Origin: Ephydatia muelleri
Lineage: Eukaryota > Porifera > Demospongiae > Spongillida > Spongillidae
Direction of reading: 5' to 3'
Assembly: GCA_013339895.1 (NCBI GenBank)
Contig: JABACO010000002.1
Location: 12,652,192-12,716,191 of the forward strand
DNA: 64,000 nt
Below the pieces are notes generated by a model. That model was not told the DNA's origin. It saw nothing but the letters and a program-made list of their open reading frames with translations, and did no database searches. Made by a program: the position numbers and the translations under genes. The first letter of the stretch is position 1. Each line of letters begins with the position of its first letter. Shown piece by piece: positions 13,297 to 24,660 of the stretch.

Positions 13297-14610
13297 CTGT
13301 CACTGGAATTTTGGTCCCGGTAATTTTGGTCCTGGGGACCAATTTTTTCGTTGAAAATTTTGGTCCCCCGGACCAGTTTTTTCGAAAATAATGGTCCGCT
13401 CTAGAAATGTTGGTCCCCCACCCATTCTATTGTAATGATTTACACTAAAGGTTTTTATCTTCACGCAATAAAGTTTGATTAATTTGAATGGTCAATATGT
13501 TGCATACGCTTCACAGTTTCAAAGTGCTCAGAAAGGTTGCATAGATAAAGGCACTCTCGTGCATGACTGTTGTCATCATGGCATTCTTTTGGTGCAAATC
13601 TCAACCATTTGTTGCTGGTGCCTGAAGAACAATACACAAAAGTCGTTGTGCCAAGCAATTGGAGTGCCATATATTTCAATTTCTGTTGCCCACACTTTCT
13701 GTTATCCATCTTCGTTGTTCGCAAGTACTGTCCCATTGTTTCAGATGATGTCAGGTAACAAGACAGCTGAGCAGGATTGTGAGCCATGTATGATGTGACA
13801 AGTACCCTAAGTTCTGCATGATCCTCTTGACGTCCAGTTATTTCTTGAGCCACAGCTCTAAAAAAGCAATTCCCATCACCTTTAATGTGACCACGAATAC
13901 TAGGAGCTTGGTCCAGAGCAATATCCAAAGGTTTTTCCCTTTTTTTTCCCCCAATTCACTTTGACAAACTGCACATATTACTTTGCCAATCTCTGCAAAC
14001 TGGCAAGTACAATACTGTGTCAACAGTATGATTGGATATCTCTATAATTGATCCATCTGCACTATTGTCTGCATTGTCTGCCACTGAACGGGGTGTTTGT
14101 GCCCCATCTCATCTGCACTATTGTCTGCTTTGTCTGCCACATCATTCCCCATCTGTAACTGAAGGCCCAGTCCACCTGAGTGTTGACCAGAAAGGGATTC
14201 CATATATAATGTTTACAACTGCTGCACATATTTGCCTTGCCTTCCTTTTTTGCCTGTAGAATAGCTCTCCTCTACTCGACACTGAAAACTTCAAAGCTTT
14301 TTTCCGTATCGTCCGCTTTCTTTCCTTTGACGCTCCATCGCAATATTTGCCCCTGACTGAGAAGATACTCGAACACTTCGCCAACAAGATCACTCTCAAC
14401 ATCCGAAGATCCCTTCCATCCTAGCAGCTTTCTGAAGACTTTACAACACCTTGATTCGACACGTGTAGAGAACGCGCAGGCGCGGGTAGGACTAAAATTT
14501 TCGGACACGGATCAAAATTTTCAGGCAAAATTGGGCCACCCGGACTAATTTTTCGAGAAAATTTTGTTCCTAGGACCAAAATTTTTGGCGGACCTAAATT
14601 TCCGTAACAG
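13297..14610. mobile_element. TA-flanked DNA element with OTU ORF, inside a BEN-gene exon
   Basis: Inverted ends CTGTCACTGGAATTTTGGTC (left) and CTGTTACGGAAATTTAGGTC (right, complement), bounded by TA at 13295-13296 and 14611-14612. Subterminal regions at both ends repeat TTTTGGTCC-like words several times within about 100 bp, which could be transposase-binding sites. The only recognisable gene is the OTU ORF on the minus strand. Removing 13297-14610 plus one TA restores an open BEN-gene exon, which fixes the ends precisely. Superfamily not identified; TA duplication suggests the Tc1/mariner or a related group. Confidence 0.7.
13479..13928 (-). CDS. OTU-type cysteine protease ORF within the TA element
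   Basis: 149 residues. The OTU catalytic block reads IKGDGNCFFRAVAQEITGRQ (Asp and Cys of the DGNC motif) near residues 16-35. The closing histidine is in YLCNLSEHFETV near residue 138. So all three expected catalytic positions are present at normal spacing, in a domain of about 130 residues. OTU enzymes cut ubiquitin chains; in transposons the domain's role is unknown. Upstream sequence (14020-13929, other frame) resembles the short region before OTU domains, so the ORF is probably 5'-incomplete or frame-shifted. It resembles the OTU domain of the Helitron at 28.9-29.3 kb but is clearly distinct from it. Confidence 0.7.
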   Translation of the reverse strand: MDIALDQAPSIRGHIKGDGNCFFRAVAQEITGRQEDHAELRVLVTSYMAHNPAQLSCYLTSSETMGQYLRTTKMDNRKCGQQKLKYMALQLLGTTTFVYCSSGTSNKWLRFAPKECHDDNSHARECLYLCNLSEHFETVKRMQHIDHSN

Positions 14611-14741
14611 TACTCCTTTTTATTGATAGCAATTGTACACTCGTCGCCAACTTTCTTTGATTCCCCTTGTATATCTCGATCACTCACTACACTCACGGAT
14701 TCCTCTGGCCAATACACCAATGAGTACGCGCCTACATCCAT

Positions 14742-15897
14742 TCAGAACATATGCATATAAGCTTATTTCCAATACTTACAGCTTTGCAAAAAATTTGTTC
14801 GAAAACTCATTTCCTTCTCTGGTTTTGAAAGCTCATGTAAATATTCTTACCTTGTGGTTTATCATTTTAGTACATAACACTTTTAAAACCTAATAGTTAT
14901 TAACATCATACCATGGTTATATGGATAATAACCGTTGGCTGGTAATCACCTGCACCAAGCCAAAGTATGTCATCCTACATGTACATGACCTGTATGCATG
15001 GCAGGCAGGATTGAGCCCCTATGAACTTGGATTTTTATGTACATGTACATGTTTTGTGTTTGTTATTTAAATTATTTATTATTTGTTGTACATTATTATT
15101 GAGAAATTTATTATGCGAACACAGAAATACATATGCAGCAATAATTGTATTATTATTAAAATAATAAATAATATTCAAGATACAAGAGAATAATACATAA
15201 AAACACACACAAACAACTACAGAAGCTACTAAAAAATATAAAATACAAAAGAAACACAAGAAGCTGTGCTGAAACTCATTTGTGTTTTTAGATGTTTATC
15301 TTATAACTATACACGTACAATTAAAATACACTACAATCCACCTCTACTCAATATAACTCTTGAGTTGGCCTTAATTAATTAGTCCCAGGATGACCAGGTT
15401 TGGCTTAGTTGATGTCTTCATTTGTGATGAAAACATGCATAGCAAAGCCTGCATTTTGGGTAAACAGTTCACATAATAATATGTTACATAGTGAGGTACA
15501 GTACGTATGTGCACTCTCTACAATGTAATTTAAAAAGCCGAGAACAAAAAAATTAGTACAGTATGATCAACACTCTAAATGCATCAACAGTACAATCATA
15601 TGGCAATAAAACACACTAAATGTTGATGTGGAGACTGCTTTTCAGTTGAGTACGAACCTAAAACGATAAATGACATGTAGTAAGAGGAAGGTGCATGTCC
15701 CACTTACATACACACTACCTGTGCAAATGAACTGAACAGCTTGTCCAAGTTGTACTGGTTAGTTTTATGTAGCCACACACATCACATCATCAGTCTATGA
15801 TAACCTCCAGATCTGTCCTGTGTTGTAATATTCACACAGGAATCACAATCAGATAAGGTAGGCAGCTGTATACATGTACATCAGTGCAGCTGCCTAA
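14742..15897. other. AT-rich intergenic stretch
   Basis: Very AT-rich around 15050-15260, with no exon or element recognised. It should contain the promoter of the BEN gene. Confidence 0.4.
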
Positions 15898-15914
15898 CTA
15901 GTGAATAACGTTTT

Positions 15915-16165
15915 GTGTTTGCTTAACCCTGTCCATTCTATAGAACACACCACACCCAAAAGGGCACTTTTCAGTCCGCAAGTCCCTTAAGTCTGTACAT
16001 TCTGCAGAACAAACCACACCTAGCAGGGCATTTTGTATCCGCAAATCCCATAACCCTGTACACTCTGCAGAACAGACCACATTAAACAGGGCACTTTGTG
16101 TCCGCAAGTCCCTTAACCCTGTGCATTTTACAGTACAGACCACACCCAACAGTGCACTTGCCAAA
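15915..16165. repeat. Tandem repeat, about 63-bp unit, four copies
   Basis: Four diverged copies of a unit including CAGAACA..ACCACAC and GTCCGCAAGTCCCTTAACCC. The minus strand stays open because the unit is divisible by three (a Cys-rich 21-residue repeat), but no start context or splice evidence supports a gene. Confidence 0.75.
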
Positions 16166-17009
16166 GTGTCGCGCTATATACAATCGAAAAAAATTTTTAA
16201 ATGGCGGCTATTTATGCAGATGGGTGTGAGTTAACGTATACAGGATGGTTCGTCTGTAACAACGTGCAATACTTATAGGAGCTACGACTGCAATATGCTT
16301 CAAAAAGATAGGAAATAACCATCAAACAAATTGACATTCAACGTAGGGTTGCCGAACGTAATGAAACAGCCATGTATGAATGGCCGGATCATACTAGAAT
16401 CATCATCGGTTTAAATTTGTTCTTTTTTTTTAGTATTCGAATCACGGCGTGGTAATGCGTAAGCGTAGCGTTTGCGTAGGAATGATAGAGCGTGAGCGTG
16501 ACGTTTGAGTAGATAGGACATAGCGTATTGGGAACGTAGCGTGCGACGTAAACGCTACGCATATGTTACGTGTACATTTGTATGACCGCTACTGTAAATA
16601 GTTGAGTATACATGTATGTATGTTACGTTGCTTTTAAAAAGCGTTCTACACTACATGTACAGTACACTCACATTCATGTACATGTGCAGTGTACATCCTT
16701 TGTATACTAGCTAACATAATAATGTTGCATTGAACCATCGTGCTCAATATACATGCTTTATAATGAGCAGGCTATGAAACCACGTTACTCTCTACAAATG
16801 CACACAAATGGCATGTGTTCAAGTATACATGTATGTGCATGCATAAATATGCAGCATTTTATGATAACGAATGTCACCAATAAGACTGTATGGCATTTAA
16901 GGAAATAGACATACACTGTAACACATACTACATTTTCTGTGTCATGGACCAATCATACATGTAAATGCCAAACAGACCAAATTACCTTATTTATTTGCAG
17001 CTTCGGTGT
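16166..17009. other. Non-coding stretch with a GCGTAGCG-rich inverted repeat
   Basis: 16456-16470 (GCGTAGCGTTTGCGT) is nearly complementary to 16546-16561, forming about a 100-bp unit in locally CG-rich DNA. 16865-16968 is an inverted copy of 9463-9570. No gene seen. Confidence 0.45.
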
Positions 17010-17563
17010 ATTGTACTTTTCTTAATAGTGTATAATGCTTATATGTTCCTAAAAGGGGTATTGCTGTAAGGAATACATTGTATGAGACACATAGTGTAAG
17101 ACAGTCAGCCATTTCCCATGGACCATGTACTATGCTGAAAATGAGAGTGCTACAAATCGTTTCACCGTTGGAATGAATGCATTCTTTGTCTAAAGTTTGT
17201 AAAAGCTACCAGTAAAATATAATGCATAATAATAAAGTTAATATAATTACTAGATTAATAAACAGAAGGCAATGAATTTAGAACAGTATTGTCTGATAGA
17301 GAGAAGTGTGTGCTATTGATTGGTGCAAACACAGGTGCAAATGGATGACAGTTACGTTCACATCTGTTAAGAAAAGTGGTTGAAAGATGAAAGTGATGAC
17401 TATGGTGTTCAAATTCATTACGTGTTTGATGAGCTAATGCAATACTTTATGTCACACTATTGCATATATAAGTTGGCAAGAAATCATGTATATGTATCTG
17501 TGAGCACCATTGTTCAATCCACAGTATTGGTTGTTGTGTTATATTATTCCTAACCCTCACCAG

Positions 17564-18936
17564 GGTAGAGAAATGACCTGTGAGACAGTACACACAATCC
17601 CCTTCTTGGAAGGTCTTGATCAGAGACTGGAGAAAGGACGTGGTTCCTATGGAGCTGTTTATGAGGTCAAGCTGAATGGCCTTCCCTGCATCGCTAAGAG
17701 ACTATGTGAAAAATGGTTAGGGTTACGAGGGAACTACCAAGTTGCTGAGACTGGCAAGCAAGTAAAACGACAAAAGTTCTTGAATGAATGTGTCTTAATG
17801 AGCAAACTGAAGCACCCCAACATTGTGCAGTTTCTTGGAATTCATTCTACCGAGGAAAATGAGTATCTCGTAATGGAGTACATGCATATGGATTTGGCGC
17901 AGTGCTTAAAAACGTACCGTGACATACCTGCATCAATTAAGTTCTCCATCCTCCATGATGTGTCATATGGACTGCTCCATTTACACTCTCAGGATCCACC
18001 CATCATTCATCGTGACCTTACAGCCACTAACATCCTCCTTACACAAGATATGAGAGCAAAAATAGCAGATCTTGGAGAGTCAAAGATATTTGACCTTCAA
18101 CAGCTCCACTCAGCATCACAGCAAACTAAGCAACCTGGCACAATACATTACATGCCACCAGAGGCCCTGATTCCTCATCCAAAGTATGACCTTAGATTAG
18201 ATATATCTTCATTTGGAGTCCTGTCCTTGTATGCAGCCATTCAGGAGTTTCCTATCATGCATGAACATGAACTTACTAAAGCAGTTGTTACGAAGCAAGA
18301 AGTTCAAATATATAGAAGAAAGCATTGGATTGAAAAGATGGGGGTGGATCATCCTCTTCATCCATTGGTGATGATGTGCCTTCAAGACAGACCAGAGCTA
18401 AGACCTACAACTAAAGAACTTTGTAGAATGATTGAAAGTATCCTTCCCCACCATAAGAAGGAATGGAAAAATGTGTTAGAGGTAGGGTGTATAAAATCTC
18501 AACTGAACACACCATGTATGTATGTATATGTGGCATGCAAAATTCAAGGACAACTAATTTGTCTGATTAGTTGTAAATTGGGAGATGGATTTAGCCTATC
18601 AAGCGTATATGGCCCTCTTCATGCAATTAACCAACTACTACTGTATATATAGCTGTAACAGTTGCATGCCATAACATTGGACCTGCAAAAAAGGGTGGGA
18701 GGGGGGGAGGGAAGGGCATGCTTTAGCTCCTTCATTTTTTCATGTATGTAGTCAATGTAATGCACAACAGTACTTATGTTTCTCTACCTATTTGATCCTC
18801 TTTCTCTATTCTTATTCTACACAGTATATTGTGTCAACCTATTCTTAATTTTTTACTCCCCCGTTTTTTTTTCGTACTGTACTACTCTATCCTACAGCTC
18901 CACAGCCAGGTTCAAATGTTAAGATCAACACAGTAA
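17564..18936 (+). CDS. K1: TKL-like protein kinase exons
   Basis: Kinase exon 17564-18481 (306 codons, phase 0), acceptor CTCACCAG, donor GTAGGG. Motifs in order: glycine loop GRGSYGAVYE, ATP lysine in CIAKRL, helix-C Glu in FLNECVLM, IIHRDLTATN catalytic loop, DLG in place of DFG, MPPEA in place of APE. This looks like an active TKL-type kinase rather than a pseudokinase. It is about 80-85% similar by eye to K2 and K3. A short tail exon (18898-18936, LHSQVQMLRSTQ then stop) matches the first residues of the tail exon in K2/K3. The preceding intron repeats sequence found after the UBAN exon of G1, so K1 was probably once spliced to that coil. Whether K1 is still expressed, and with which 5' exons, is not visible. 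Confidence 0.72.
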
Positions 18937-20517
18937 ACAGCTAGAAGTAATCACCAGAAAAGATGTTAAGTCATACTGTATATAGTGCTATGTGTGAGCC
19001 AGGCTTTGATTCCATGAATGCTGTGAGGAAAAGTGAACTGTAATTTGATCAATTTCGTTGTTAGGATTAACATGTATTACATGAACAATGACACTCCTTT
19101 CTGCCAGCACATTTAGCTGATATGTATTTGAAACCTATTGAGCCTGCCTTATAAACCCCATAGTGCCTAATACTATATTTGCATTTATGTATTTAGTACT
19201 CTTTTCTGGTTACTACTATCTGTATGCATGAACTCCTACATGTATTTATGCATCTTGTATATACATGTACTACATGTAGCTCTTGATTCTTTATGTCATA
19301 TGTGTACCTACTGGACACAATACTGTTTCATTGCATTAGTCTGTATCTTGCCAGCTGCACTGAACATTTGACCAATACAGTACATGTATGTGTACTAACG
19401 CTTGCGGATAACGGCAGATCCATTACAAGATGCCAGGCTTGGTATGGTGGGGGATTAGGCCTACAGTGTACATGTAGACCTGGGTGTCCAAAACTGCATG
19501 GATTGGCAAAAGAAAATTATAGCCATTCCCAAACTGGTCATACTTTGACTCCTTCGGATGAATATTGAGAAAAAAAGATAAGATGGAGTTGTGGCCAATG
19601 TCATCATCCCAGGCAATGACATGGCCTCTTCCTATTAAAAGGGAGAAGCTCTATGAAATAAAAAAGCCAAGTGACTCGATACGTGTAGCTCAGTGCAACC
19701 TACCCTCTTTACAGGTAGACCAGCACCGTTCAGGGGTGGCCTAGATTATTGGGAGGCAGATCTTTACGTAGATCCCCTCCAGGCTAGTATGGATGGAATG
19801 CCCACTTGGCTCCGTTCACGGTGAGACATAACTGGCCTGCCAACATGGAGACATTCAGTTGCATGCATGAGCATACAAGTACATTGTACATGTTTAAAAT
19901 CCTACTTCCCCTGGACAAGACAAGGCTCGCAATGACCTGGATAGTGGGGCTTGTTCATATTGTGCGGGATTGAGAATTAACCATTTTATTCACAAAAAGA
20001 TGCCACATGCATTTAAAATGATCTCTCTGTGTCCAGAGTCACTCCAAATCTGCTGTGTATTATACTTGTATACTGGGCATTAATGAAAGAACGCACAAAA
20101 TAGAAAGTTGGCAGGATGATTAAAAAAATCTAACACTTGGAACTTAATGTCTAATGTTCTGGGCGTCAAATGTACCCTCGGGATGATGCACAGGACATTT
20201 GACATTACACATTTACATCTTGCAGATCAGCCAGTTTGTTTCGATTATTTTAGGTCCCTAATGTTTGATTTTTCTCTCAATCCTGCTGGAAGTGGATTGC
20301 TTTCAATATTGTGCTGTGCTCTTTCATAGATACCCAGTATGTACCCCTGCATGTGACAATAAAGAGGACTATATGCTTTTTACAGTTTGTATGAATGGCG
20401 TATTTTTACTGTGCACTCGCAATCACAGATACACATACATGTACACACACACAATTCACAAAACATACATGTACACAATACAGACACAAAACACATATTG
20501 TTGCAATTCCTGAGCAG
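18937..20517. other. Non-coding stretch, nothing recognised
   Basis: AT-rich with scattered short ORFs. No domain, element ends or repeats could be assigned. It may hold introns of a gene continuing to 20518-21298. Confidence 0.35.
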
Positions 20518-20631
20518 GCACCAATAGAGGGCTCAAAGACAAGCAGAAGAAAGAAGAGAGACAAAAATAAATCCAAAAAGAGTGGTGAAAGGAGCTTGAA
20601 TGAGGAAACAGAGCAGCCTGTGGGTGCAGAG
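20518..20631 (+). CDS. Possible Lys-rich exon
   Basis: 38 codons, phase 0, between TGAGCAG and GTGTGT. It encodes APIEGSKTSRRKKRDKNKS followed by an acidic tail. A real exon is plausible from the splice sites and composition, possibly a nuclear localisation segment of a K1-linked or separate gene. No family is recognised, and the only nearby candidate (21115-21298) does not share its phase. Confidence 0.35.
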
Positions 20632-20644
20632 GTGTGTAGCCATG

Positions 20645-21085
20645 GGGTGTGATGTGATGTGGTGTGGTGTGTTGTGGTGTGGTGTGGTGTGGTGTGGCGG
20701 GGTGTGGTGGGGTTTGTGGTGTGGTGTGGTGTGTGGTGGGGTGTGTGGTGTGGTGGGGTGTGTGGTGTGGTGTGGTGTGTGGTGTGGTGTGGTGTGGTGT
20801 GTTGTGGTGTGGTGTGGTGTGGTGTGGTGTGTGGTGGGGTGTGTGGTGTGGTGTGGTTGGGTGTGTGGTGTGGTGGGTGTGTGGTGGTGGGGTGTGTGTG
20901 GTGTGGTGTACTGGTGTGGTGTGGTGTGGTGTGTGGGGTGGTGAGGTGTGGTGGGGTGTGGTGTGGTGTGGTGGTGTGGTGTTTGGTGGGGTGTGTGGTG
21001 TGGTGTTAGGTGGGGTGTGTGGTGTGGTGTGGTGGGGTGTGGGGTGGTGGTGAGGTGTTGTGGTGTGGTGTGGTGTGGTGGTGCA
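20645..21085 (+). repeat. GGTGT-rich satellite
   Basis: About 440 bp of irregular GTGTGGTGTG/GGGTGT units with extreme strand asymmetry (almost no C on plus). Long ORFs in all six frames here are compositional artefacts. Confidence 0.9.
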
Positions 21086-21114
21086 TGCTTGTGTGTGTGA
21101 TATGTGGCATTGTT

Positions 21115-21298
21115 TGCAGTCACTTTGTATGGAATCGTTCCGTGCATGTATAATATCAGTTACAGTTTAGAATCATGTGTGCATCCAAACAGCCAGATTC
21201 CTTCAGAAATGATTAACATACTTAGCCAGTGTTCAGAACATGTGACCATGGACACTAGCTTGCTGATTTGGAAACTGATCACAGGAACTATTAATTAA
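21115..21298 (+). CDS. Possible terminal exon, unknown
   Basis: An acceptor GTTTGCAG precedes an open stretch encoding VTLYGIVPCMYNISYSLE and more, ending in TAA. No family recognised; support is only the acceptor and open frame. Confidence 0.25.
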
Positions 21299-21504
21299 GC
21301 TTATGCTCCTGAGGTGTTGCGGGCCATTAATTGGGTTTAAACACCTCACCTGTCCTGAAGTGGCAGTCAAGAGCTGACTAGTTATTATTTTGAATCACAT
21401 TCATCTTCTAAAGTACTCTGACCTATATATAACTACACTGTACATGTGCATTGTGTAAAAATCCTTCATTTTATTGATAAATGCAGTGTAAGAATGCATG
21501 ATCA

Positions 21505-21680
21505 AAATGAAAGAGGAAAAGGGAGAGGGGAGGGGGGAGGGGAGGGATGGGGGAGAGAGGATGAATGCAGGGGAGGGGGTGAGGGAGGGGACCGGAGGAT
21601 GAGAGGAGGGGGAGGAGGGGGGATGAGGAGGGGGAGGAGGGGGGAGGAGGAGGGGGTGAGGGGTGGGGACGGAAGAGCAA
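21505..21680 (+). repeat. G-rich purine tract
   Basis: About 175 nt of GGGGAGGGG-type sequence, almost entirely purine on plus, with many G-runs capable of quadruplex or triplex formation. ORFs across it are artefacts. Confidence 0.85.
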
Positions 21681-21689
21681 GGGCAACAC

Positions 21690-22514
21690 ACACATGCTCA
21701 TACATGTATGCACTAGCTTCTCAGAACTCAAACTCTACTTGCACAATAAGAGCAAGCTAAATGTACATGTAAACTGTAGTCTGAATTGTACTCAAATGAT
21801 TACCAATGGTGTCCATGAAAGAACGTAATACTTTTGAACGGGAATAACTTTTGATAGGTGTATCAAATATTTAGAAACTAACAACTTGAGGTTAGGCAAA
21901 TGTGTTTATATCATTTTATTTACAAGTTATTAACAATGCTTAATTAACTTTAAACACAACAAATTAACCACTTTAAAGTGAAACCATGTTTAGATACCCA
22001 TGTGTAAGCCAATCATATTTTTTTCACCTCTTAAACTGAAAGTAAGATGCAACAACTTTTTCACCTCGGTTACGCATGCGCAGTTACACTTCATTGCATA
22101 CGCAGGTCTCACTAGTGACGCAACCATTGACGCACCATATTAGCTCCACCCCTTCAACTTGCACATTATCACGTGCCACTGAGCCCCATTCGTCCCTCGA
22201 ATTGCTTAATTGTTTAGCCCAATAAAGATCTAGAGCTATCTTTGTGAAATCATAGATACTAGTAAATAGCCGTACCTGCGGCTGCTTATCTCTCGCTTTT
22301 AGAAATGAACTAGCCGTATTACTACCTCTTCGTAAAAGAAAACATGCACCCGACCGTCATACAGGCGGGCTCACCAATTAGCGTCCTTGCTACAAGTATG
22401 TTTTGTGGACGAGATTGAGATTCGCCTTACGTAGTACAAAACCACACTGGAGAATGTCTTCGCGATGCAAATGGTTGGTGAGTTAAAGGCACGAGCGACT
22501 GGGTGCCTATTAAA
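21690..22514. other. Intergenic stretch, nothing recognised
   Basis: No exon, RNA or element could be supported here. Confidence 0.35.
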
Positions 22515-23052
22515 CAGGGGTGCATTTAGGGGGGGTCCGGACCCCTGGACCCCCCCTTTCCTATGAAGAATGACGCATGCATACCGTGTAATCTATGCAG
22601 CGTTCTGCCCATGGATTTGCAAGATTGCACATCGTTCTAGCCAAGCGGGGTCTATATCGATCTAATTAAATCATCGTATTAACGGAATATTTAATCGCGC
22701 GATCGATCGAATGGAATTGAGGTAAGCGATCAAAAGACGTGAATGGGATGGATCTCAGATTCTAGATAGCTATAGAACTAAATACTAATACCATAGTAAA
22801 ACATACATGAGTCATTTATAGACCGACATGTAGCTGGTGCTTGGCCACGTGCACGCTTCAGTCACAAATTCACAAAAGCTTTGCGTCACGAATTTTATTG
22901 CTGAGCAGTAGGAACTATAGCATTGCGAAGAATGAACAGTTTTCTCGTCGCTATCCATGCAGGCTCTAGTAATCCGGATATCGCGTGACATATATGTATT
23001 GGGTCACTATCACTGTGAATTTAATGCTAAATAAACGCAAAAGCAAAAAAGC
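22515..23052. mobile_element. hAT-like MITE, copy 1 (right end missing)
   Basis: Starts CAGGGGTGCATTTAGGGGG and matches 26252-26850 at high identity, then breaks off at AAGCAAAAAAGC, where the palindromic MITE/segmental flank begins. The end type CAGGGGCGGAT is common in hAT-related MITEs. The right third, with the GC-rich hairpins, is absent. Confidence 0.65.
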
Positions 23053-23480
23053 TATGTATAGAAGGCATTTCAGAATTCTAGATAATAATATAATAATATA
23101 AACTTTGAAATCATGCGTTAGGTCCCTTTTCTCGGAAACGATCCCACATCGTTGCAGGAGTACTGAATGGGACGGAAACCACATTGTTTCATCGTATGAG
23201 CAATTTTCCTAATTTGAAGTTATGCAAGAACACACATCCACTGTAGCTCGACTCTTTTAGTAGTCCGTGTGGCACCACGCACGGACAAATAAGCGCGGAT
23301 TTATACCATTGTACAAACCCAGTAGACTAAAAAGGTTCGATCTGTGCAACCGCTTACGCAAAGCCATGTAATGTTGCTTGCTTGGAAGCGGTTGATAGGC
23401 CATCTCGCGATGGTATACTAGCTGTGCTGAGCTGGTTGCTATGGCTGACATCACAACCTCTATGTGAAACAGAATTCAAC
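23053..23480. repeat. Segmental duplication flank, locus B
   Basis: Includes the right half of the palindromic MITE (to 23143), then matches 2053-2390. The matching block resumes at 27104-27143 and at 36511, on either side of two insertions. Confidence 0.7.
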
Positions 23481-23886
23481 ACCGCACGGCTGTTTGCGGC
23501 TGGAAACTAAGTCCATAATTAGGATTTACGGTCGAAGTATTGTCACTGTATGACTTTTTGCCTCATTAATTGATAGCCTCATTTGCACATCTGCTTCGTT
23601 CTAACCATGTACCAAACAGACATATTTTTATATACAACATACACGCCTATCTATCTTCTACCAAAATCGATACTGTGCATGCCGCTCGTACATCCCTACG
23701 GAAGTGCGCTGATGCTTTAGCTAAAGGGTTTGCGACGGGTTAATTTTCCGGGGTAGGAAGATGTGTCCCTAGCTTCGATCAGAAGGTTTTCCTAAAAGTC
23801 TTCGCGACATAAACAGGTAGGACAATCATTAGGCTTATGTTTTATGTGCACCACAACCCGCGGCATGCAGTACCACAGCTCATTTT

Positions 23887-24222
23887 ATGAATATTATGCA
23901 GTCGAGTGAACATAATCAACCAGACAGGATGGAATATCACAGCCAAAAAGTACAACAGCACTGCAGGGTGTGTGGGAAATTGATGGTTGTTGGAGGGAAA
24001 GCAGCTTCAACCATATACAAATGCCAAGAGTTTGCACAGCAGCTGCAGAATGCCTTTGGCATTACTATTGATGCTGAAGAAGATCCAACCATTTTTCCGT
24101 CTTGCTTCTGCAGTTGTTGCAAGCGTACATTGGATAAAAGAATCACTGCAGCAGCTCAAGGTGTGCCTCAAAGATGCTCCACTGTCACTTCCAATGGAGC
24201 AACCACAGTAACAAGAATTGCA
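23887..24222 (+). CDS. Transposase exon 1, RAG1-N-like zinc region
   Basis: The first 112 codons of the ORF starting MNIMQSSEHNQPDRMEYHSQ, with a donor at 24223. Key residues: HCRVCGK, then about 40 residues on an Ile-Asp-Ala-Glu-x-Asp stretch, then FPSCFCSCCKRTLDKR. The order CxxC, short helix with FGI-ID-D, then xxFCxxC is how the zinc-binding dimerisation region upstream of the RAG1 RING reads. This supports the element class more than any activity. Confidence 0.62.
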
Positions 24223-24291
24223 TGGTACATGTATGAAAAAGTACTTATAAATGTACATGTAGGCATGCTGACAAATTTATTTACATGCAGG

Positions 24292-24660
24292 TATGTGAGC
24301 ATTTTGAGAAGCTGAGAAAAGGTGGAAGGCCAAAAACAGTGCAACATACTGGAGGGCATTATTCCCAATATGCAAACCATCCTATCAGGCACATTGATAG
24401 CATCTCACCACTCTCACTCAGTGCTCCTGGAACGCAGCCTCCTTCAGTATCTGACAATAACAACTTGCCAGTTCTGGATCATCTCAGGTGTCCACTGTGC
24501 TTTGAGATCCTTGACCAGCCTCTGCATGGAGTTGAGTTGCAATTCAATAGTCTGTGCCAAGTGTCTCAAAGCTTGGCTAGTAGAATCTGCAAAAGTTGTA
24601 TGTCCATGCTGCTTCAACCATGATCATGAGCCACTTGCACAACCATGATCATGAGCCACT
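24292..24660 (+). pseudogene. Transposase exon 2, RING-like, frame-disrupted
   Basis: Opens after acceptor ACATGCAG with VCEHFEKLRKGGRPK. The first RING half (LRCPLCFEILDQPLHG) and the second half (SIVCAKCLKAWL, VVCPCC) lie in different frames, so there is at least one frameshift between about 24525 and 24545. The 25-bp minisatellite begins directly after the final CC of the RING-like segment. Confidence 0.6.

Larger units (their letters stand above)
10831..14741 (-). pseudogene. BEN-domain protein gene, interrupted by a transposon
   Basis: Minus strand. First coding exon 14741-13272 (start ATG at 14741): MDVGAYSLVYWPEESVSVV and more, the small chromo/Tudor-like module that commonly precedes BEN domains. 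It is split by the element 13297-14610. Without it the frame reads on through KKEYHGKIAAK to a donor at 13271. Exon 2 (13176 to about 13003) continues in phase with EELIGKEERFLAGTFTPFQ and a Lys/Arg-rich tail. A similar exon lies at 12947-12834. An 11-residue Pro-rich repeat region (11678-11330) and a BEN domain follow, recognisable as SLAIKLAKDALFGDEVLKL then LPTKELQKLKTILF and FEELWKICMIAVQQYCKRLR, ending at TAG 10833-10831. An in-frame TAA (10932-10930) lies inside the BEN domain. BEN proteins bind DNA and repress transcription. With the insertion and the stop the gene is probably inactive, unless splicing removes them. Confidence 0.68.

Noticed and set aside
15898-16164. Cys-rich 88-residue minus-strand protein
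   Set aside because: Tandem 63-bp repeat with no supporting splice sites or family.
19680-19740. tRNA or tRNA-derived SINE (GTAGCTCAGTG word)
   Set aside because: No cloverleaf or B box at the right distance could be drawn.
20533-21147. 204-residue His/Thr/Pro ORF and Trp/Cys/Gly-rich ORFs
   Set aside because: Pure products of the GGTGT satellite; no start context, splice site or domain.
21401-21760. Pro/Ser-rich and Gly/Arg-rich ORFs
   Set aside because: Purine-tract artefacts open on both strands.
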